From: Candidatus Hydrogenedentota bacterium
GTDB lineage: Bacteria > Hydrogenedentota > Hydrogenedentia > Hydrogenedentales > CAILVY01
NCBI GenBank assembly: GCA_903837785.1
Contig: CAILVY010000036.1
Span: forward strand, 1-41,167
Length of the DNA: 41,167 nucleotides
Reading direction: 5' to 3'
Shown: piece after piece, positions 33,468-41,167 of the stretch
Layout: each line of letters starts with the position of its first letter
Numbering within the stretch: position 1 is the first letter of the stretch
Program-made: the position numbers and the translations under genes
The notes under the pieces: model-generated
Told to the model about the DNA's origin: nothing
Databases searched by the model: none
The model's input: only the letters and a program-made list of their open reading frames with translations

Positions 33468-34260
33468 TTCGATTCAAGTTCCACGCGTGCTGACGATTGC
33501 CGGGAGCGATTCGGGGGGCGGGGCCGGGATTGAAGCGGACCTCAAGACGATGACGGCGCTCGGCTGCTACGGCATGGCGGCGATCACGTCGGTCACATCG
33601 CAGAATACGACGGGCGTCTTCGGCATTTACGACGTGTCGCCGCGCGAGGTGGGCAATCAGATTGGGGCGGTGCTCGAGGATATCGGGGCCGATGCGGCGA
33701 AGACGGGCATGCTTTCGAGCGCGGAGATCATTGCGGCCGTATCACAGGCGCTCCAGGAATTCCCGGTGGAGAAGCTTGTGGTCGATCCGGTGATGGTGGC
33801 CAAGAGCGGCGATGCGCTGCTCCGGCGCGATGCCCAGCAGGCACTCATTGAACGCCTGCTCCCGCTCGCATATGTGATCACGCCCAACGTGCCGGAGGCG
33901 GAAGTGCTCTCCGGGGTGATCATCGATTCCGAGGAGAGCATTCGCGACGCCGCGGAGACGATTCGGGCGCTCGGTCCGCGCTACGTGCTGCTGAAAGGCG
34001 GCCATCTGGAAGGTCCCGAGGCCATCGATTATCTCTTTGATGGCCGCGAAATGCGGCGGTACGCCGCGCCGCGCATCGACACGAAGAACACGCATGGCAC
34101 CGGCTGCACGTACTCCTCCGCCATCGCGTGCTTCCTCGCCAAGGGCGAAGCGGTCGAAGACGCCGTCCAGCACGCCAAGGACTATCTCACCGGCGCTATC
34201 CTCCACAGTTTTCCGCTGGGCTCGGGACATGGGCCGCTGAACCATATGTGGGAACTCTGA
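33460..34260 (+). CDS. thiD: Hydroxymethylpyrimidine/phosphomethylpyrimidine kinase
   Basis: 266 residues from an ATG inside the last codons of the transporter gene (8-bp overlap), implying coupled translation. ThiD phosphorylates HMP and then HMP-P for thiamine synthesis. Motifs: GSDSGGGAGIEADLKTM at the N-terminus, VDPVMVAKSGDALL, TPNVPEAEVLSG and the anion-hole/catalytic NTHGTGCTYSSAIA. Length is normal. The coupling to a CNT-type transporter suggests that the transporter might carry a pyrimidine or thiamine precursor, though this is an inference. Confidence 0.94.
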   Translation: MTDSIQVPRVLTIAGSDSGGGAGIEADLKTMTALGCYGMAAITSVTSQNTTGVFGIYDVSPREVGNQIGAVLEDIGADAAKTGMLSSAEIIAAVSQALQEFPVEKLVVDPVMVAKSGDALLRRDAQQALIERLLPLAYVITPNVPEAEVLSGVIIDSEESIRDAAETIRALGPRYVLLKGGHLEGPEAIDYLFDGREMRRYAAPRIDTKNTHGTGCTYSSAIACFLAKGEAVEDAVQHAKDYLTGAILHSFPLGSGHGPLNHMWEL

Positions 34261-34349
34261 ATTGCTTCAGATCCCGCATCGTGCGAGAATGCGGACGGGA
34301 AGTGGTCCCGGAGCGTTTGGATCATCCGTACGTGAAGAGGAAATGCGCT

Positions 34350-35681
34350 TTGAAGTCTCTGTGTGTGTTCTTGAATGTTGGCCTGCTTACGATAGGTGGA
34401 TTGTTCATGACTACAGCGAGTGCCCAGGAACGTCAAGTCACGTTCTCCGCGAAGAACCATTGTCTCGATAACAACGACAATTATTCGAAGGACGGGCGCT
34501 TTCTCTGTTACGACACGCGCGGGACGAAAGAGCCGCCGATCGGGCATTGCACGACGATCGAGAAGGTCGAAATCGCGACGGGCAAGGAAACGGTGCTGTA
34601 TCGGACGACGCCGGGGCTCGTGGGCGAGGTTCCGTACCCCGGGGTGGGCGCGGTGTCGTATTCGCCGGTCGAGGACAAGGTGATTTTCATCCATGGCCCG
34701 CTCGCGGAGGAGGTGGCGCAACGCGGCCCGTATGCGAAGAACAACCGGACGGGCGCGGAAGTGGCGGCGGACGGCAGCGGCGCGATCTCCTGGCCGGACA
34801 AGCGGGACATCGAAACGTCGCGTGACACGCTGCCGGGGGCGCATCGGGGCGGCACGCACCGCCACGAGTACACGGCGGACGGCGCGCGCGTGGGTTTCAC
34901 CTACGACGATTTTCTGCTGCCGCAGTATCAGCGCACGATCGCGTACATGGAGCGGCATCCGAAGGCGCCCGCGGGCGCCACGCATTATTTCGCGGTCCTG
35001 GTGCCGGTCGTGCCGAAGGGCACGGCGAAGCCCGGAGAATTCGAGATGGCGCTGGGCGACTCATGGGTAGGGCGGAACGGGCAGATGCGCGCCTTCGTCG
35101 GCACGATCCGCGAGGAGGACGGCAGCTACAAGGATTCGCTCTTTGTGGTGGAGATTCCGGCGGACGTGGATATCACAACCGCGGATTCCGGTTCGGCCAC
35201 GCGCTTCCCCGCGCCGCCCAAGGGGATCCGCATCCGCCGGCTCACGCACAACAACGTGACGGGCATTGCGCGCGGTTCACTCGACGGCATGCACATCGCG
35301 TACTGCGTGAAGGGCGAAGACGGACTGATGCAGGCGTTCATCATTCCTTCGGACGGTTCGGATCAGGCCGCCGATCCGGCGAAGCGTCCAATGCAGGCGA
35401 CGCATTTCGCGCAGGGCGCGGATTCCGGCCCGCGCTGGCATCCCTCGGGCGACCGCATCCTGTGTGTGAGCCATGGGGGGATCGCGGTCACGGACGTGCG
35501 GCCCGGGGCGAATTTTGGGAAGACGGCCTTTCTTACGGACGAAGGCGAGGGCGTGCGCCGTCAGGATCTGGTGATTGCCCCGGACGGCAAGAGCATTGCC
35601 TATAGCAAGCCGATCCCCGCCGGCGACGGCCCGGCAGGCGCCGGCTACACGCAGATCTTCGTGATGGCGCTGCCCGGCTGA
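34350..35681 (+). CDS. Exported DUF3748 (YidR-like) beta-propeller protein
   Basis: 443 residues from a TTG at 34350, which has AGAGG nine bases upstream and gives a clean signal peptide ending TTASA-QE; a GTG at 34332 is the alternative. The mature protein starts RQVTFSAKNHCLDNNDNYSK and has IEKVEIATGKETVLYR, KVIFIHGP, HRGGTHRHEYTADGARVGFT and repeated WHPSGDRIL / APDGKSIAY blades, like E. coli YidR (DUF3748) and TolB-type propellers. No catalytic residues are known for the family. E. coli YidR is cytoplasmic as far as I recall, so export here is noteworthy. It lies 89 bp after thiD on the same strand. Confidence 0.8.
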   Translation: MKSLCVFLNVGLLTIGGLFMTTASAQERQVTFSAKNHCLDNNDNYSKDGRFLCYDTRGTKEPPIGHCTTIEKVEIATGKETVLYRTTPGLVGEVPYPGVGAVSYSPVEDKVIFIHGPLAEEVAQRGPYAKNNRTGAEVAADGSGAISWPDKRDIETSRDTLPGAHRGGTHRHEYTADGARVGFTYDDFLLPQYQRTIAYMERHPKAPAGATHYFAVLVPVVPKGTAKPGEFEMALGDSWVGRNGQMRAFVGTIREEDGSYKDSLFVVEIPADVDITTADSGSATRFPAPPKGIRIRRLTHNNVTGIARGSLDGMHIAYCVKGEDGLMQAFIIPSDGSDQAADPAKRPMQATHFAQGADSGPRWHPSGDRILCVSHGGIAVTDVRPGANFGKTAFLTDEGEGVRRQDLVIAPDGKSIAYSKPIPAGDGPAGAGYTQIFVMALPG

Positions 35682-35867
35682 CGCTGTTCGGCACGGCGGC
35701 GCCGTTGTGCATTCCGGTCCGCTGAGATGTGACATGCCAGCATATACGGCAAAATTGCCGGTTTGCCTCGGGCGCGGGCATCCGCTATCCTGCATCAACC
35801 ACCTTTGGGCAAAGGGTGTATCAACTTGGGCCAACGGCAATGGCATGCCGGTAAAAGGAGCAGCAGG

Positions 35868-37304
35868 ATGGGCGGGTTCTTTGGTGTCGTCTCCAAAAAT
35901 GACTGTGTGTTGGATCTGTTTTACGGCACGGATTATCACTCGCACCTGGGGACCTGCCGGGGGGGCATGGCGCTGCTGGACGGCGCGGGTTTCACGCGGA
36001 GCATCCACGACATCACGAATGCGCAGTTCCGCTCGAAGTTCGAGGATGACATCCAGACGATGCACGGGGAGAAAGGGATCGGGGTGATCAGCGACAACGA
36101 GTCGCAACCGCTGATCATCGGTTCGCATTTGGGCGAATACGCGATCGTGACCGTGGGGGTCATCCGGAACGCGGACAAGCTGATGAAGGACGCGTACAAG
36201 AAGCGGACGACACACTTTTCGGAGATGAGCGGGGGCGGCCTGAATCCCACGGAGCTTTTCGCGACCCTGATCAACCAGGAGTCGAGTTTCGAAGAGGGGC
36301 TGAAGAGCGCCTTGAGCCAGGTAGAGGGCTCGATGTCGGTGCTGCTGCTGACGGCCAACGGGGTCTATGCGGCACGGGATCGTCTGGGGCGCACGCCGAT
36401 CATCGTCGGGAAGAAGCAGGGGTCGTGGGCGGTGACGATGGAGACGACGGCGTTTCCCAATCTCGGCTACGAAGTGGACCGCTATCTCGGTCCGGGTGAA
36501 GTGGTGTTGTTGACGCCCGAGGGCGTGGAGCAGAAGGTGGTGCCGGGGGATGAACTTCAGATCTGCTCGTTCCTTTGGGTGTATTACGGGTTCCCTGCGT
36601 CGAGCTACGAGGGGATCAACGTCGAAGCGTCCCGCTACCGCTGCGGCGCGGCGCTCGCGCGCAAAGACACGGCGAAGGTGGATCTGGTGGCGGGGATACC
36701 CGACTCGGGCACGGGCCACGCCATCGGCTATGCGAACACGGCGCGCGTGCCGTACGGCCGCCCCTTCGCGAAGTACACGCCGACGTGGCCGCGGAGTTTC
36801 ATGCCGCAGGTCCAGGAGATGCGCGATCTGGTCGCGCGCATGAAGCTGATTCCGATTCAGGAACTGATCGCGGGCAAGCGCCTGCTCTTCTGCGAAGACT
36901 CGATCGTGCGGGGCACCCAGCTCAAGGACACGGTGCAACGGCTGTACGACGCGGGGGCGCTGGAAGTGCACATGCGCCCGGCCTGTCCGCCGTTGGTCTT
37001 CGGGTGCGAGTTTCTGAACTTTTCGCGGTCCCGTTCCGAACTGGACCTGGCGGGCCGGCGCGCAATCAAGGAACTCGAAGGCCAGTCGGACAAGCATCTG
37101 GACGAGTATTCGGACCCGAAATCGGACCGCTACGCGGCCATGGTGGATCGCATCCGCCAGCGCCTCTCGCTCTCGACGCTTCAGTATCAGGAGCTGGGCG
37201 ATCTGGTGGATTCGATCGGCCTTCCTAAAGAGAAGCTGTGCACGTTCTGCTGGGACGGCTGCCGCGGTTGCAAGTCCAAGCCCAAAGCTGCTACAACGGG
37301 CTGA
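35868..37304 (+). CDS. PurF-like amidophosphoribosyltransferase homologue lacking the N-terminal catalytic cysteine
   Basis: 478 residues from the ATG at 35868 with AAAAGGAG upstream. The N-terminal half is a class II glutamine-amidotransferase fold but begins MGGFFGVVS, where active enzymes have Cys immediately after Met, so glutaminase activity is not expected. The C-terminal phosphoribosyltransferase domain has the PRPP loop LFCEDSIVRGTQL and DLVAGIPDSGTGHAIGYAN. Cysteines in LQICSFLW, VFGCEFL and CTFCWDG lie where Bacillus subtilis PurF binds its [4Fe-4S] cluster. I recall a subfamily beginning MGGFFG in Bacteroidetes and Clostridia. It may use free ammonia or a partner, or do another PRPP reaction. 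Confidence 0.85.
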   Translation: MGGFFGVVSKNDCVLDLFYGTDYHSHLGTCRGGMALLDGAGFTRSIHDITNAQFRSKFEDDIQTMHGEKGIGVISDNESQPLIIGSHLGEYAIVTVGVIRNADKLMKDAYKKRTTHFSEMSGGGLNPTELFATLINQESSFEEGLKSALSQVEGSMSVLLLTANGVYAARDRLGRTPIIVGKKQGSWAVTMETTAFPNLGYEVDRYLGPGEVVLLTPEGVEQKVVPGDELQICSFLWVYYGFPASSYEGINVEASRYRCGAALARKDTAKVDLVAGIPDSGTGHAIGYANTARVPYGRPFAKYTPTWPRSFMPQVQEMRDLVARMKLIPIQELIAGKRLLFCEDSIVRGTQLKDTVQRLYDAGALEVHMRPACPPLVFGCEFLNFSRSRSELDLAGRRAIKELEGQSDKHLDEYSDPKSDRYAAMVDRIRQRLSLSTLQYQELGDLVDSIGLPKEKLCTFCWDGCRGCKSKPKAATTG

Positions 37305-37348
37305 GCCTCGGACACGCGGCCCGAGGCGTCACGCGGAGGGGTCGTGCC

Positions 37349-38308
37349 ATGGGCAAACGCGGAATTGTTGTCTCCATTCTGATGTCCTTGCTGTGCTGGG
37401 CGGCATCTGCGGACGGCCGCAGCATGCAGTACAAGCCGGGGATGGCCGCGGATGCGCGCGCCTGGCAGCACAGCGTGCGCATGCGACTGCTGGAGCAGCT
37501 TCAACTCGCCGATCTCGCGGCCAGGCACAAAGAGATTGGGCTCGATGCCAGCGTCCTGAAGACGGAAACCTTCAGCGGATACACGTTGCAGGAACTGCGC
37601 GTGCGGTCGACCCCGGGGCGGTTCATGCACGTGGTGGTCGCCAAACCCGAGAAGATCGAGGGGCGCCTGCCCGCCGTGGTCTGCCTTCATGGGCATCAGG
37701 GGACGCGCTGGACACCCTTCGACCCGAAGGCGGCGATCTACAAGTGTTTTGGCGAAGCGCTGGTCAATCAGGGGTTTATCGTCATCTCGACGGACGTCGG
37801 CCAGCATGAGGTATACGAGAGCGGGCGCACGTTGATGGGCGAGCGCCTGTGGGACTGCATCCGTTGCGTGGATTATCTGGAGGGCCAGTCCGACGTGGAC
37901 CCGAAGCGCATCGGCTGCGCGGGCCTCTCGCTCGGCGGAGAAATGTCGATGTGGCTCGGCGCGATGGACGAGCGGATTTCCGCAACAGTGAGCGCGGGCT
38001 TTCTCACGTACATGGATCAGATGGAGAAGAACCACTGCATGTGCTGGAAGTTCGACGGGCTGCGGGAACTCGTTGATTTCCCCGATCTCTATGCGCTGAT
38101 CGCGCCGCGGCCGCTGCAATGCCAGAACGGCCTGAAGGAGCCGGTAACCCAATTCACGGTGCCCCTGGCGCAAAAGGCGATGCAGGAAGTGCTGCCCGCG
38201 TACCGCGATTTGGGCGCGCCGGAGAACGCGGAACTTAGGGTCCACGACGGGGCGCACGAGATCGACTTGCCGGGACTGATCCGGTTCTTCGAAACGCGGC
38301 TCAAATAA
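37349..38308 (+). CDS. Exported alpha/beta hydrolase (acetyl-xylan-esterase/dienelactone-hydrolase-like)
   Basis: 319 residues from the ATG at 37349 with GGAGGGG upstream. An N-terminal signal (VVSILMSLLCWAASADG) points to export. The hydrolase core has the oxyanion region VVCLHGHQGTRW, the nucleophile elbow GLSLGGEMS, LYALIAPRPLQCQNG and the catalytic-type histidine in VHDGAHEIDL. Such enzymes remove acetyl or other ester groups, often from carbohydrate. It begins a same-strand run with a URO-D family gene and a Gfo/Idh/MocA gene, which hints at sugar breakdown. Confidence 0.85.
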   Translation: MGKRGIVVSILMSLLCWAASADGRSMQYKPGMAADARAWQHSVRMRLLEQLQLADLAARHKEIGLDASVLKTETFSGYTLQELRVRSTPGRFMHVVVAKPEKIEGRLPAVVCLHGHQGTRWTPFDPKAAIYKCFGEALVNQGFIVISTDVGQHEVYESGRTLMGERLWDCIRCVDYLEGQSDVDPKRIGCAGLSLGGEMSMWLGAMDERISATVSAGFLTYMDQMEKNHCMCWKFDGLRELVDFPDLYALIAPRPLQCQNGLKEPVTQFTVPLAQKAMQEVLPAYRDLGAPENAELRVHDGAHEIDLPGLIRFFETRLK

Positions 38309-38378
38309 GGGACCTGGCCGGCGAGTGCCGACGTGCCGGGCAGGCCGGGCCGGTTGCAGGCGCGAGGAAATGCGGAAC

Positions 38379-39428
38379 ATGACTTCCAGGGAACGGGTGC
38401 TGACGGCCTTCGAACACCGCGAACCGGATCGGGTGCCCGCGTGGTGCGGGGCCTCGGAGGGGTTCTGGGCGAAGGCCAAGCGCGAACTCGGGCTCGAGGA
38501 TGAGGTGCTTCGGGCGCGCTTTGGCGACGACTTCCGGCGTGTCCACGCGCGCTATACCGGCCCGGAAGCAGCGTTGCCCGAGGGCGTCACGTATCGAACC
38601 GTCTTTGGCGTGGACCGGCATGGCCTGGGCTACGGCCAGCCGCTGCGCCACCCGCTGGCGGAGGCCACGTTGGAGACCATCCACGGCTATCCGTGGCCCG
38701 AGCCCGCCTGGACGGATCCGGCAGGCATCCGCGGGGCCGCGGAGGCCTATGATGGACGCTATGCAATTCTCGGCGGCGACTGGTCGCCCTTCTGGCACGA
38801 TGCCATTGACCTTCTGGGCATGGAGCATCTTTATGTGTCCATGTTCGAGACGCCCGAGCGCGTCGACGCGGTCATGGGACATCTCGTGGATTATTACGCC
38901 GCGTCGAGCCGGCGGATCTTCGAAGCAGCCGGGGACGTTATCGATATCTTCTTCCTGGGCAACGATTTCGGCAGCCAGACGGGGCCGCTGTTGAGTGCGG
39001 GGCAGTTTCGGCGCTTCATTCTGCCACATCTCGAACTGCTGATCGCGTTGGGGCACGGCTACGGGCTCAAAGTGATGCTGCATTGCTGCGGGGGCATCGC
39101 GCCGTTGATCCCGAGCCTGATCGAGGCCGGGCTGGACGGGCTTCATGCCGTGCAGTCCAGTTGCCGGGGCATGGACTTGCGCCGGCTTAAGGCGGAGTTC
39201 GGCGGGAAGATCCTCTTCAACGGGGGCATCGATTCGCACCGCGTGCTGATCGAAGGCACGCCCGGAACCGTGCGCGACAAGACGCGCGAAGTGCTGGAAG
39301 TCATGAAGGCGGGTGGCGGCTTCGTAGCGGGGGCGAGCCATGACACGATCCTGGAGGAGACGCCGGTCGAGAATGTCGTGGCGATGTTCGACGCCGTTCA
39401 GGAGTTTGGCGGCTACGGGGCGGGGTGA
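38379..39428 (+). CDS. Uroporphyrinogen decarboxylase (URO-D) family protein
   Basis: 349 residues from the ATG at 38379 (MTSRERVLTAFEHREPDRVP), with GAGGAA nine bases upstream; an ATG at 38370 is too close to that site. The opening and the motifs VMLHCCGGIAPLI, GLDGLHAVQSSC and ILFNGGID are those of the broad URO-D family that includes corrinoid methyltransferases (MtaA/CmuA) as well as haem-pathway HemE. True HemE signature residues are not obvious, and the neighbours are catabolic, so a methyltransferase or unknown role is more likely than haem synthesis. Confidence 0.85.
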   Translation: MTSRERVLTAFEHREPDRVPAWCGASEGFWAKAKRELGLEDEVLRARFGDDFRRVHARYTGPEAALPEGVTYRTVFGVDRHGLGYGQPLRHPLAEATLETIHGYPWPEPAWTDPAGIRGAAEAYDGRYAILGGDWSPFWHDAIDLLGMEHLYVSMFETPERVDAVMGHLVDYYAASSRRIFEAAGDVIDIFFLGNDFGSQTGPLLSAGQFRRFILPHLELLIALGHGYGLKVMLHCCGGIAPLIPSLIEAGLDGLHAVQSSCRGMDLRRLKAEFGGKILFNGGIDSHRVLIEGTPGTVRDKTREVLEVMKAGGGFVAGASHDTILEETPVENVVAMFDAVQEFGGYGAG

Positions 39429-39551
39429 GCGGGTGGCAATTCGTTTGGGATTCGGTTACTCTCTTGGGACAGTGCTCGTGCTGAGCCTGCATGAGGAGTT
39501 CGGGTGAGCAGAGTTCCCACTATGCCGCGTGACGCGGGTCGAGGCGCAATC

Positions 39552-40835
39552 ATGAATCAACGGAAGCAAACACAAGCATGTACGCGGCGGCAGTTCATTC
39601 AGCGCGCCGCAACGACGGCCGCGGGGCTGATCGCCGCGCCGATGATCATCCCGTCGAGCGCCCTGGGCGATACGCAGCGCGCGGCGGCCAACAGCCGGAT
39701 TTCTGTCGGGGTGATTGGGCTGGGCGGGCGCGGCCGGGACGTGATGAAGGCGTTCACGTCGCAGCCGGACGTTCAGGTACGGGCGGTGTGCGACGTGTTC
39801 CGCGACCGGCGCGAGATGGGCAAGCAGCAGGTGGATCAAGGCTACGGCAACCAGGACTGCGCAACCTACATCGATTTCCTGGAATTGCTGGCGCGGCCGG
39901 ACATCGACGCGGTGCTGATAGCGACGGGCGACAACTGGCACTCGGGCGTCTCCATCATGGCCGCGCGCGCGGGGAAGGACATGTACTGCGAGAAGCCGAT
40001 GAGCGTGGCGATCACGGAATCGCGGGCCGTGTCGGACACGATGCGCCGCCTGGGCCGGATCTACCAGTGCGGGACGCAGCGGCGGAGCATCAGCCATTTC
40101 CGTTTCGCGGTGCAGTTGGCGCGGAGCGGGAAGCTGGGCCGCTTGAAGGAGGTGCACGCGGAGGAGGCCGGCGGGCTGCAGCAGGGCTATGACACGATAC
40201 TGCCGGCGGAGATGGAGCCGCCGCGCGAGGAGTTTGACTGGAACCGCTGGCTGGGCCCGGCGCCATGGCGGCCCTATAACAAGGCATATCCGACGCGTGG
40301 CTTCTGGAGCGCGCACTGGGATTTCAGCGGCGCCTCCATCACAGAATGGGGCAGCCACACCGTGGACTTGTGCCAGTGGGCGAACGACACGGACCACACG
40401 GGTCCGGTCGAGTTCTGGCAGGAGGGCAAGCGGTATTTTGGGCGATACGCGAACGGCACGAAGTTAGTCATCCGGACCGGCCTCCGTTTCGGTTCGTGTC
40501 CCGTGCGATTTGAAGGCGAAGAAGGCTGGGTGGAGACCGGCGATTCGGGCGACATGGAAGTGCATCCGAAATCGTTGCTGGAGGATCGCCGTTTCCTCGG
40601 GGGGTATCCTCCGGACAATCACGTGCGGGCGTTTCTGGATTCGGTGAAGACGCGGCAGCAGCCCGTCTCGAACGCCGAGGTGGCGCACCGGTCGATTTCC
40701 GTGTGCCATGTCGCCAATATCTGCAAGAGGCTTGGGCGTCCCGTGAAGTGGAATCCGGAGAAGGAGGAGTGCATCGGGGACGACGAGGCCAACCGGCTGC
40801 GTACCCGCGCGTATCGCGAGCCGTGGTATTTGTAG
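39552..40835 (+). CDS. Gfo/Idh/MocA family oxidoreductase with Tat signal (second copy)
   Basis: 427 residues from the ATG at 39552; a GTG at 39504 with GAGGAG upstream would add 16 residues. A twin-arginine signal (CTRRQFIQRAATTAAGLIAA) directs export. The NAD(P) fold opens ISVGVIGLGGRGRD and contains ATGDNWHSG and YCEKPMSVA with the EKP lysine. YGNQDCAT and the C-terminal VKWNPEKEE match the copy at 15.5 kb, so the two are paralogues of moderate divergence. It probably oxidises or epimerises a sugar in the periplasm, following the hydrolase and URO-D genes. Confidence 0.92.
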   Translation: MNQRKQTQACTRRQFIQRAATTAAGLIAAPMIIPSSALGDTQRAAANSRISVGVIGLGGRGRDVMKAFTSQPDVQVRAVCDVFRDRREMGKQQVDQGYGNQDCATYIDFLELLARPDIDAVLIATGDNWHSGVSIMAARAGKDMYCEKPMSVAITESRAVSDTMRRLGRIYQCGTQRRSISHFRFAVQLARSGKLGRLKEVHAEEAGGLQQGYDTILPAEMEPPREEFDWNRWLGPAPWRPYNKAYPTRGFWSAHWDFSGASITEWGSHTVDLCQWANDTDHTGPVEFWQEGKRYFGRYANGTKLVIRTGLRFGSCPVRFEGEEGWVETGDSGDMEVHPKSLLEDRRFLGGYPPDNHVRAFLDSVKTRQQPVSNAEVAHRSISVCHVANICKRLGRPVKWNPEKEECIGDDEANRLRTRAYREPWYL

Positions 40836-40894
40836 AGCGCGATGGCCGACGGACGGAAGGGTTTGGAGCGGATCGGACGAGAAAGGCAACACCC

Positions 40895-41167
40895 GTGAAT
40901 ACGATTCGAAAGCAGACAATGCATATGGCCGCCGCATGCCTGGCGGCGTTGTTCCTCGGCCTCTTCGGCAGCCTGCCGGCCCGCGCGGGCGAGGAAGACC
41001 TTATTAACACGCTCAAGGGGAACTCGAGTTGGCTGGACAAGCAGACGGCCTGCCGCGCGCTGCGGCAGACCGGCACGGCCGAGTGCGTGCCGGCGCTTGC
41101 GGCGCTGCTGAACGACAGGGATCTGTCGCACCTCGCGCGTTTCGCGCTGGAGGCGATGCCCTTCGCC
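40895..41167 (+). CDS. Exported HEAT-repeat protein, 3'-partial
   Basis: 91 codons to the window edge with no stop. From the GTG at 40895 a signal peptide is clear (AAACLAALFLGLFGSLPARA), followed by LDKQTACRALRQTGTAECVP and ALAALLNDRDLSHLARFALE, a HEAT/armadillo-type repeat. An ATG at 40916 is an alternative start. HEAT-repeat exported proteins next to Gfo/Idh/MocA genes are common in planctomycete-like genomes and probably act in protein-protein contact. Confidence 0.7.
   Translation, partial: MNTIRKQTMHMAAACLAALFLGLFGSLPARAGEEDLINTLKGNSSWLDKQTACRALRQTGTAECVPALAALLNDRDLSHLARFALEAMPFA

Noticed and set aside
35747..35760. CGGCAA-AA-TTGCCG palindrome
   Set aside because: The loop is too short for a terminator and there is no T-run; too common by chance.
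35277..37097. 606-aa minus-strand ORF
   Set aside because: Antisense to the DUF3748 and PurF-like genes; no protein-like motif.

Overview
The window looks like a chromosome segment of an uncultured Gram-negative bacterium of the planctomycete/Hydrogenedentota type. This is an inference from style: Tat-exported Gfo/Idh/MocA oxidoreductases, an ECF sigma factor coupled to a large zinc-finger anti-sigma protein, a lipoprotein with long Gly-Glu linkers and two dockerin-like modules (DYNPxDW...ISELLRVIQFFNS), a B12-dependent ribonucleotide reductase with ThyX, and many GTG/TTG starts. No rRNA gene is present to settle it.

Left part (1-12.7 kb). It begins with a 5'-truncated secreted giant carrying Ca-binding DxDxDG repeats, a middle region resembling the pore/heptamer core of anthrax protective antigen, and C-terminal FG-GAP repeats. 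Then come a lipoprotein metallophosphoesterase and an exported trypsin-like protease. From 8.1 to 12.6 kb lies a compact integrative element on the minus strand: a tyrosine integrase, a frameshifted small gene with its own terminator, then an operon of excisionase-like HTH protein, small unknown protein, RepA/AAA_25-type ATPase, and a 53-aa ORF. To its right is the 3' half of a tRNA-Ala(CGC) followed by the tRNA's terminator, the usual scar of integration into a tRNA gene. The intact tRNA end is not seen, so the left boundary probably lies outside the window. Base composition is visibly less GC-rich and gene remnants are commoner left of this scar.

Middle part (13-28.4 kb). ECF sigma/anti-sigma pair, Gfo/Idh/MocA oxidoreductase, a small membrane protein, the Gly-Glu lipoprotein, ispH followed by a fused FAD/Fe-S GlcD-GlcF-type dehydrogenase, and an NMT1-type solute-binding lipoprotein whose stop overlaps the start of a 1259-aa hybrid sensor kinase with five PAS domains.

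Right part (28.4-41.2 kb). A deoxynucleotide operon (thyX-nrdJ, minus strand) with a strong sigma70-like promoter and tandem NrdR-like boxes faces a nucleoside-transporter/thiD pair across a 0.8-kb intergenic region. There follow a DUF3748 propeller protein, a PurF-like protein lacking the catalytic N-terminal cysteine, and a catabolic-looking run: exported alpha/beta hydrolase, URO-D family protein, second Gfo/Idh/MocA oxidoreductase, and the start of a HEAT-repeat protein cut by the window edge.
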